Positions 56,777-64,000 of a DNA stretch of 64,000 nt are shown here, in pieces. Source of the DNA: Vandiemenella viatica (Eukaryota > Arthropoda > Insecta > Orthoptera > Morabidae); contig JARYHS010006964.1 in NCBI GenBank assembly GCA_031002005.1, forward strand, positions 4,774,001-4,838,000. Direction: 5' to 3'. Made by a program: the position numbers and the translations under genes. How positions within the stretch are numbered: the first letter of the stretch is position 1; each line of letters starts with the position of its first letter. The notes below the pieces were generated by a model that did not search any database, had not been told where the DNA came from, and saw only the letters and a list, made by a program, of their open reading frames with translations.

Positions 56777-57776
56777 NNNNNNNNNNNNNNNNNNNNNNNN
56801 NNNNNNNNNNNNNNNNNNNNNNNNNNNNNNNNNNNNNNNNNNNNNNNNNNNNNNNNNNNNNNNNNNNNNNNNNNNNNNNNNNNNNNNNNNNNNNNNNNNN
56901 NNNNNNNNNNNNNNNNNNNNNNNNNNNNNNNNNNNNNNNNNNNNNNNNNNNNNNNNNNNNNNNNNNNNNNNNNNNNNNNNNNNNNNNNNNNNNNNNNNNN
57001 NNNNNNNNNNNNNNNNNNNNNNNNNNNNNNNNNNNNNNNNNNNNNNNNNNNNNNNNNNNNNNNNNNNNNNNNNNNNNNNNNNNNNNNNNNNNNNNNNNNN
57101 NNNNNNNNNNNNNNNNNNNNNNNNNNNNNNNNNNNNNNNNNNNNNNNNNNNNNNNNNNNNNNNNNNNNNNNNNNNNNNNNNNNNNNNNNNNNNNNNNNNN
57201 NNNNNNNNNNNNNNNNNNNNNNNNNNNNNNNNNNNNNNNNNNNNNNNNNNNNNNNNNNNNNNNNNNNNNNNNNNNNNNNNNNNNNNNNNNNNNNNNNNNN
57301 NNNNNNNNNNNNNNNNNNNNNNNNNNNNNNNNNNNNNNNNNNNNNNNNNNNNNNNNNNNNNNNNNNNNNNNNNNNNNNNNNNNNNNNNNNNNNNNNNNNN
57401 NNNNNNNNNNNNNNNNNNNNNNNNNNNNNNNNNNNNNNNNNNNNNNNNNNNNNNNNNNNNNNNNNNNNNNNNNNNNNNNNNNNNNNNNNNNNNNNNNNNN
57501 NNNNNNNNNNNNNNNNNNNNNNNNNNNNNNNNNNNNNNNNNNNNNNNNNNNNNNNNNNNNNNNNNNNNNNNNNNNNNNNNNNNNNNNNNNNNNNNNNNNN
57601 NNNNNNNNNNNNNNNNNNNNNNNNNNNNNNNNNNNNNNNNNNNNNNNNNNNNNNNNNNNNNNNNNNNNNNNNNNNNNNNNNNNNNNNNNNNNNNNNNNNN
57701 NNNNNNNNNNNNNNNNNNNNNNNNNNNNNNNNNNNNNNNNNNNNNNNNNNNNNNNNNNNNNNNNNNNNNNNNNNNN
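56777..57776. other. assembly gap, exactly 1000 N
   Basis: A round-number run of N, so a placeholder rather than a measured length. Open frames reported across it are artefacts of unknown codons. Confidence 0.99.
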
Positions 57777-58500
57777 AAGAAACAGGAAATAAACTAAACC
57801 GAGATAGAACTACGACATTTTGCACTTTTAGTGAACCGATTTTCGTGATGGTATACTCATAGCATTATACGTTTTTTTTTCCTATTATGGTGTATTATTT
57901 TATATGTCATACTATTTTATGAACGCAAATGAAAACATCTCTTTGCGAACTTGACAACAGTACCTACCTTTTTTAAAAAAATATTAAGGTTAAGTACAGA
58001 TTTATATTTCCTGCTTCCAAACTATTATTTGTCAAGTGCGTCGGTTTTATGGATTTTAAACTAACCACAAACTTGCATATGTAAGAAGGTTTTTGCTTTT
58101 ATTTCTGAAAAGTAGTGTTTGCCATTTACGTAAAAAGCAAAGAGTAAACGTGGCACGGCTATCTACGAAGTAGGATGTTTCCGAATTGATATTAATGGCA
58201 ATTTCTAAAAGAACTATGCGTTTTTGCGGGACAAAATCTATCCTATGTCACTTCGCACGCAATTAACTGACTTCATGCCAAATTTCATTTAAATATGTTG
58301 ATTTATTAAGGAGTTATTGATTCCAGAAGTACATCAAAACACACATTTGAACTTTCTTGTTTTCTCATTTATAGATATATAGATGTCAAGTATTCCTTAA
58401 AATTTCTGACACTACATTGCTCGTTCACATTAAAACACACATAAGCCACTATTATATGTTCATAAGATTGTGTCTTTATGGTGAGGTGTAAATTACCCCT
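57777..58500. other. no gene seen
   Basis: AT-rich, without recognisable coding; the ~138-bp repeat of the other side of the gap does not resume here. Confidence 0.55.
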
Positions 58501-58539
58501 TAAAAAATTCTAATATGGCACTGAACAATGAAACATTTT

Positions 58540-59055
58540 TTACAGATTTTCTGAAGTAAAGTCTCTTCTCTTTTCCGAGAAAATTCCCTTGAATGTAGAA
58601 AAACTTTGCTCCACGTCATATATAGTAAGAGGTGCGAACTTCACATCAGCGATTTCCTTAGTTTTCCCAGCCAGTATTTTCTCCCTCCATTAGTGCAGAG
58701 AGAACACGGCCTATTGGTTCCATCCTCTTGAAGTCTGGACAGCGTGCTAGAACAGCCTCCAGGCTTCTAGGTTACAGACAGTCCTACTGGTCCAGAAGCC
58801 CATCCTGGAAAATTTGAAGCGCTTCCGCATCTGAAGAGTGGCTTCTTCCAACCTTCTTGATTGAAAATTCTAGGTTGTAAAAATTAGACTTTATATAGGC
58901 CAACTCCTCTGCGGCTGGTAAGTATTCTTTGCATTTACTGTAGCTACATTTTCACTTTCATCTAGTGCATCGACGACTTGTATAATGCTGTCAAGGTTTT
59001 CTGCACAATGTATTGAGGCTGAGAGGCAGGACCCCCATCGTGTCACTACTGTACT
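58540..59055 (-). pseudogene. hAT transposase C-terminal region
   Basis: Minus strand: STVVTRWGSCLSASIHCAEN and LDSIIQVVDALDES, then in another frame LAGKTKEIADVKFAPLTIYD and VEQSFSTFKGIFSEKRRDFT. The pattern V.TRWG.WL.A..YYA.NFD is the central block and KYAP.T..DVER.FS..K..L..RR..F the dimerisation block of an abundant insect hAT family. The intermediate 250 bp contain frameshifts. The BED finger and first catalytic block are absent, so this is a 3' fragment. Confidence 0.8.
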
Positions 59056-59528
59056 TGGGGCAGGGGTATTGATGAATTCGCCGCTTTAGGTCATAACGTG
59101 GAAATTAGGTTCTTTTAGGTCGATTAAATTAAGGAGTATATTTGCTTATAAAAAATACTGAAAAATTAAAATTTTGGGGAATATTGGGGTGGGAACAGAA
59201 TAGGTTCGAACCTAATAATCCGGTGCTTTGTTATTAACAAGGAATTACGATAGAATCGAGCAATGCAGTCAGCTGCGCCATAAGGCGCCTCCGAGAGTTT
59301 GTCCTTATTTATTTGACGCAGCGATATTACTGTAAACAGATCCCCATGTAACGCCTCGCTTGTTGCGTAGAGTGCAGCGAATGTTGCGACTGGTGGATCA
59401 CTAGGACAACCAGTTTTTATATCATCGACGGTAAATATTTTTTAGAGGTCCCGCATTGTTTGAAATAATTCCACAGGTATTGTCGTTCCAAAGCGCTTCC
59501 CCAATCTATTCGCCGGGAACTAATGAAA
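59056..59528. other. no gene recognised
   Basis: Possible further upstream hAT text is too decayed to call. Contains GCAATGCAGTCAGCTGCGCC near 59,262, which may be an old tRNA-like piece. Confidence 0.4.
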
Positions 59529-60500
59529 TACCGTGCGTAGTAGGGGTGTGATCAGGGTTGCCAACCGTCCGGTTTTAACGCGGTTTCTCCTTGTCCGGTT
59601 ATTCAGAAATTTAAAAATAATGGAAGTAAGCAAGGTCGTCTCGCTCCTTATTCCCCTCCGCTGAACGTAATTCAACTGTTTCACATTGTGTTCAGAAGTA
59701 GACAACAGTTGGTCGCATGTCTGATTGTCGTGAAGCGATAGGTTACCTAATCGGCACGTTACATATACATAATGACTGATTTGCCCAAGAAAGTTGTTTC
59801 AGAGAGGATTGGCTCTCAAAGGTCGAATTTAAAAAGTGGTTACATAAAGAAAAAAGCTTCCGCCGCAAATTTTCAAGTGTGAAAAAAGAATTTTACTTTA
59901 AAATTTGACGGTATAAAAGCAATGAAACGTCATGCAAGTATAGAAAAACATGTGAGGAAAACAAAATCTACATCTAAAGCAGCAATTTTAATCATTTTTT
60001 AAGTGGCTGTGCTAGACAGACACTTTTTTCTGCAGATGTTTTGTTGATATAATAATAGTATTTTTATTGCATTATTAATTTTATTAAATATTTGTGGTTG
60101 TTATTGCAAAACAAGTTTTATATTTTACAATTCGCTAGTTGTTATAACAACAATTAATTTGTAAAATTAAAAACCGAATTGCTCTGTAAAGTTTACTTTT
60201 TCTAACATACATAACACCTCCCCCCCCAATTTCACTCCTGGTGGGCTCTTGTCCGGCCGTGAAGACCTGAAATGTTGGCAACCCTCGGTGTGATCAACAC
60301 TTTGACCTCTCGAAGGACGCGGGTTCGAATCTCCGTGCGGGCATCCAGATTTGAGTTTTCCACGGTTTCACCAAATCACTCCATGGCGAATGCTGGGATG
60401 CCTTCCTTTAAAAGACCATAGCTGAATTCCTTCCCGTTCCTTGTCCCCACTCCATTCCCGCCGCTAGTGACAACGGCGTCAACGACATAAACAAAAACAA
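59529..60500 (+). repeat. SINE family S, copy 3, split by a hAT MITE
   Basis: The 5' part 59,529-59,552 (GTGCGTAGTAGGGGTGTGAT) is the A-box side of the tRNA-like head. The 3' part resumes at 60,287 with TCAACACTTTGACC, B box GGGTTCGAATCTCC (60,319-60,332) and the family S body (CCAGATTTGAGTTTTCCACG), ending GACGACATAAACAAAAAC (poly AAAC tail). The intact order on both sides of the insertion confirms one original SINE. Confidence 0.82.
59553..60286 (+). mobile_element. hAT non-autonomous element (734 bp)
   Basis: Perfect 8-bp duplication GGTGTGAT at 59,545-59,552 and 60,287-60,294. Inverted repeats CAGGGTTGCCAAC and GTTGGCAACCCTC (first base differs). The interior still encodes part of a first exon: DWLSKVEFKKWLHKEKSFRR then KFSSVKKEFYF, the opening of a BED-finger hAT transposase. 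So it is a deletion derivative of an autonomous family not otherwise present here. Confidence 0.92.
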
Positions 60501-61038
60501 GTAATTTATTCTGCGGGATATAAAAAGTGACACTTCGTGACGTAGTACGATGAGTATTATTTTCGATCAAGATCTTTTTATATATATATATAAACTGACT
60601 GTTAATACACTCACACTATTTTTCATACTTGTTCGTATGTGAAGTAGTTCGTCGTCTCCACATGCATCCAAATCTGTACATGTTTTAAATCACTCTGTTC
60701 AACAGAAAGCTGATTTTCCGCATATATTAATTAGTACCTACAAAAACTAACAAATTGAGCCAATCCGCTGGTTAGCCGTTACAGAGAATTAAATTAAATT
60801 AAATTAAACAGGGAAATTCAGTAACATCTCTGGAGTGCTCACAGAGGCTACAGCGGTGTGCTCTGTTGGCGGCTAGCGGAACTACCAACAGAATTGTCGA
60901 GAATTATTCAGTTTTTACTAGTCATCTCAGTTTGAAACAAGGACCGTAGGTATGTTAATAGAAATCTCTACACCTTTAACGAAATTAGTGAAAGCGCCTG
61001 GATCATGGCAAACATCAGCACAGCTACGAGCTCATTAC
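60501..61038. other. no gene seen; (AATTA)n microsatellite
   Basis: Four copies of AATTA at about 60,787-60,808. No coding. Confidence 0.6.
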
Positions 61039-61041
61039 TAA

Positions 61042-61548
61042 GGGGCCATCCATAAATTACGTCACACCTTCAGGGAGGATGGAGGGGGTCAACAAGAGTG
61101 TGACTAGGGGGGGGGGTCATAAACTTGTGTGACATCACATGCATAATTTGTATCACTTTTGGCTTGTGGCGGAAGATGAAGATGATGTTGACTCATCGAA
61201 TGTTCCTAACACTATCGAAATCAAGAATGAAGTTACTATTATGCCAAAAATAAACACTATCAAGAAATGGTTTGAAAATCCATGGAGACATGATGACTCA
61301 ATTTTGTATCATTAATTTGATTTTTTGTGATTTTTTTATGTTTTTTTAAATGTTTGATTTATTGTTGTCATATGATTTTTTTAACTAAAAATACATAAAT
61401 CATTTTGGAAGTGCTGTTTTAATTTATAAATTTAAAATTGCAAAATATGTAACGTCACACCAGGGGGGGGGTGTCCCACAAATGTGACATGGAGGAAGGA
61501 GGGATCCAAAAATCATGAATTTCGTGTGACGTACTTGTGGATGGCCCC
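61042..61548 (+). mobile_element. MITE with TAA duplication (PIF/Harbinger-like)
   Basis: Terminal repeats GGGGCCATCCATAAATTACG on the left and, reversed from the right, GGGGCCATCCACAAGTACGT, extending through CGTCACAC. Flanks are TAA at 61,039-61,041 and 61,549-61,551. A short internal frame, VDSSNVPNTIEIKNEVTIMP then KINTIKKWFENPWRHDD, may be the relic of a protein from the parent element. A 3-bp TAA duplication fits PIF/Harbinger; the superfamily is inferred. Confidence 0.78.
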
Positions 61549-61759
61549 TAAGCACGGGGACAGTTGTAAATTCAAAAGAAGTTGGGAATTAATTCAATCT
61601 GTAAATACGCCGTTATGTTTTTTAATGCTGATAGGTCGCCTTGGGCCAACCAGTTATCCAAGACTAATCAAACGCGCCTCACCTGTTTAACCGTCTCTCG
61701 CTCTCCTTACGGGATTTCTTATTATTATTTTGTAACAGCGGTATGTTTATAACTGAAGC

Positions 61760-61880
61760 GGAAAATTGAAATTCCATGGCCGATTTCCTTTCCGTTCCGT
61801 GTTCCCGATCCCTTCCCGACTGTAATGATCTCGACGTCGACGAGGACGTTAATCTCTAACCAACATAATAAAAAATAAGA
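61760..61880 (+). repeat. SINE family S, copy 4 (3' fragment)
   Basis: CCATGGCCGATTTCCTTTCC, CCGATCCCTTCCCGAC, then AATGATCTCGACGTCGACGA and an A-rich tail match the 3' half of copy 3. The head is missing. Confidence 0.75.
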
Positions 61881-63070
61881 ATGTAATTAATATACGCTGG
61901 TGCAAAATTTAGCTTAATCCAGCCAGTTATTAGCCACAGCAGTGTCGTGATTTTTCCTGTTCCATGGCGTCATTGTGTGCTGTTTATAAGAGCTTATTAA
62001 ATGTTCACACATAAACTTATTTGAGTAGTCTTTAAATCCAAGATGGCTTACTGATACACCGGTACTAGCAGTATAATCACCAGGCTTTCTAAAATAAATC
62101 ATCTAGCACTATTACAATGTTTATAAAAATGGGCCTAATTCCTGGACACGGGACCAGACACAAAATTCTAGTGACATTCCCGGATTTCCAGGCCATCTGT
62201 CAACCCTAGCCTAGTGTGGTATTAGTTTATTGACTACAGTTCATTTTCGTCTCTGTGTGCCGTGCAGTAGTTGTTTGTCTAGTCGCTGTGGTTCTATTCG
62301 TCTAGTCTGTGCGCAGTCTCCCTATTGGTTGGTGGAGCAGCACGTGATCTTAATTGCAGTGACGCCTCGCACCGAATTCATATATTCGGGAGTCCAACTT
62401 CCCCGTATCTTGCGGGAGGAGCTGCTTTCTACTGAGCGCCTGCAAATTATTCGTTAACTCAGAAGCTCCGAACAAACTAAAAAATGAAAGAAATTTCTGC
62501 TCAGTCACTACGGCTATCAGAATATTTTTACTGTCGACTAGTGGCAGCCCTGTTATTCCAATGAACAGCTCTCTTATAAAGATTTTTCACTAGTATTTTT
62601 TAACATAGAAAATGACTGCATTATATTTGAGTGATAGTGGAAAACGGATATCTAGAAATACAAATTAGTAACAATGGTATTCAGAGCCAGACCGTTATGA
62701 TCCTGCCGTCTTCTGTTTGTGGTGGTTGCGTCCCGTCTGATCACCTCGCCTCCAGGCAGTTCTTTTTTTTTTTTTAATCTCTCAATAGTAATGGATTCCT
62801 TACTAAAATACTGAACCTAGCTGCATATTTTTTCCTTGTCAGTTCCTTTAGACGACCTACGTTTATTTTAAAGAATGACTGCCTTATTTTCCCTGCAGCT
62901 TTTGTTAAAATCATACACAAATTCAATTATTTACTATCATTCATTTTCAATATTCTACGCGGCTATTTTTCTGAGCTGTACATTCGTGTGAACTTGTCTC
63001 CTGTTTCAATATGCCGCGCATACCGCGTATGCACCTGCAGTTTAACGTGGTAACGGTCCTGCCGTGCTTA
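61881..63070. other. no gene recognised
   Basis: Mixed AT-rich sequence; open frames at 61,914-62,102 and 62,230-62,457 have no recognisable motif. A T tract lies at 62,762-62,775. Confidence 0.5.
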
Positions 63071-63079
63071 CAACCCACG

Positions 63080-63220
63080 TCCTCAGTTGTCTGCTTCATA
63101 TATTCTAATCTTATTCTAATCTCTTTCTTCCTCTACAGTTCTTACCTTCGACTTTTCCCTCTACTAAGAATATAACCAATCCTGCATGTCTCAGAATATG
63201 GCCTACCAGCCTGTCATTCC
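63080..63220 (-). repeat. LINE 3' end, second copy of the 2300-2995 family
   Basis: TCTGCTTCATATATTCTAAT, TCCTCTACAGTTCTTACCTT and GAATATGGCCTACCAGCCTG closely match 2400-2520. Only the last ~140 bp of the LINE remain. Confidence 0.8.
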
Positions 63221-64000
63221 AGGCTGTCTGCCCCGCTGTCCCGCCTCCGCCAAACAAACCAAAATTTAATATAGCTACTTATGGGTGTCAAACAGACGAT
63301 ACGGCTGTCGAGTCGACGCATGGACCATTGCTGATCACGCGAGGATTCATTAGCAGCAGACAAGACACGACATTGCGCTTATTTCCAACTACGTCACAGT
63401 TCAAAAAAATCACTAGCTGCAACGCTGAGAATCTTGCTACTGAAGAGCTATGGGTGGGATAATTTCAACACTCCCATGCCAACACTCTCAACTGTACGGA
63501 ATTTCGTACAACTATTGGGTACGTTAATTGTCTGCCTGCAAGTAACGCATTTGTCGAGTTTTTTCTCTATTAAATAAAAGTTACATGTCGCAGTATTGAA
63601 AGCCATTTTGATTACCAGTACTAACATCAACTAATCATGTAATCATTGGTACTTGAGAAATAGACACGATATATTGAAACTAATTTGTTCCGCCAATAAA
63701 ACAAATCAACTGCCTAGTTAGACACCAGATGCCAGACACTAAGGCTTAGTAACGCAGATAATATTTCATGCATTCTACTTAAAACCAGTGTTATTCGTTT
63801 TTTAATAAAAACTAGTAAAACAATTATTTTTTTTTTACAAAATTCGTAAGCGTTACAGCTTTGACGAAAAAAATTCCTCGAGCGTCCCGCTTTGACGAAA
63901 AATATAAATTATCACTTATGGCATCACTGAAGAGAAAAGGGAAAGATTAATTAATAACAGTTTACAATCACAAGTATGGTTTTGCTCGCTGATTGCTAAA
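63221..64000. other. no gene seen
   Basis: AT-rich, without recognisable coding or repeat boundaries; the 60-codon minus frame at 63,448-63,630 is unrecognised. Confidence 0.5.

Noticed and set aside
56722..57825. Two ~350-residue open frames across the gap, one on each strand
   Set aside because: They consist almost wholly of unknown codons from 1000 N.

Overview
The window is eukaryotic, AT-rich and made almost entirely of transposable elements. I see no convincing host gene, rRNA or intact tRNA. Superfamily content (Ty3/gypsy and copia LTR elements, several non-LTR clades, hAT, P, piggyBac, Helitron, tRNA-derived SINEs) fits a large insect genome. The SINE type and common 3' UTR repeats make me lean towards a polyneopteran insect, but that is inference from memory.

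Layout. 0-3.6 kb: hAT and LINE remnants and a hAT MITE. 3.74-14.86 kb: three head-to-tail Helitron-like elements on the minus strand, filled with a ~167-bp satellite; a 5.5-kb LTR element with gag but no recognisable pol (LTR-G) sits inside the first. 14.9-23.4 kb: a P-element/THAP9-type transposase pseudogene split by LTR element A, which contains a P-like non-autonomous transposon, which contains a fourth satellite-bearing Helitron (four nested levels). 23.4-32.3 kb: LINE ends, hAT debris, a GC-rich promoter-like island, an irregular tandem repeat and a partial P-like copy. 32.3-44.9 kb: Ty3/gypsy element B (gag, protease, RT, RNase H, integrase, all broken), containing a piggyBac, which contains a non-LTR element coding only a Gag-like ORF1 and carrying a long 3' UTR with an array of constant-loop hairpins. 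45-51.7 kb: LINE and SINE pieces and a copia gag with a P-like insertion next to its primer site. 51.7-55.6 kb: inverted-repeat arms around a 3.2-kb hAT that holds another P-like copy. 55.6-64 kb: a minisatellite running into a 1000-N gap, a hAT remnant, a SINE split by a hAT MITE, and a TAA-flanked MITE.

All insertions marked as supported have target-site duplications that I read directly. Every coding region is damaged, so nothing here looks autonomous today. The two most interesting structures are (1) Helitrons that carry and tandemly multiply a higher-order satellite and (2) the Gag-only non-LTR element whose 3' UTR repeats stem-loops with changing stems around a nearly fixed CCCTTTACA loop.
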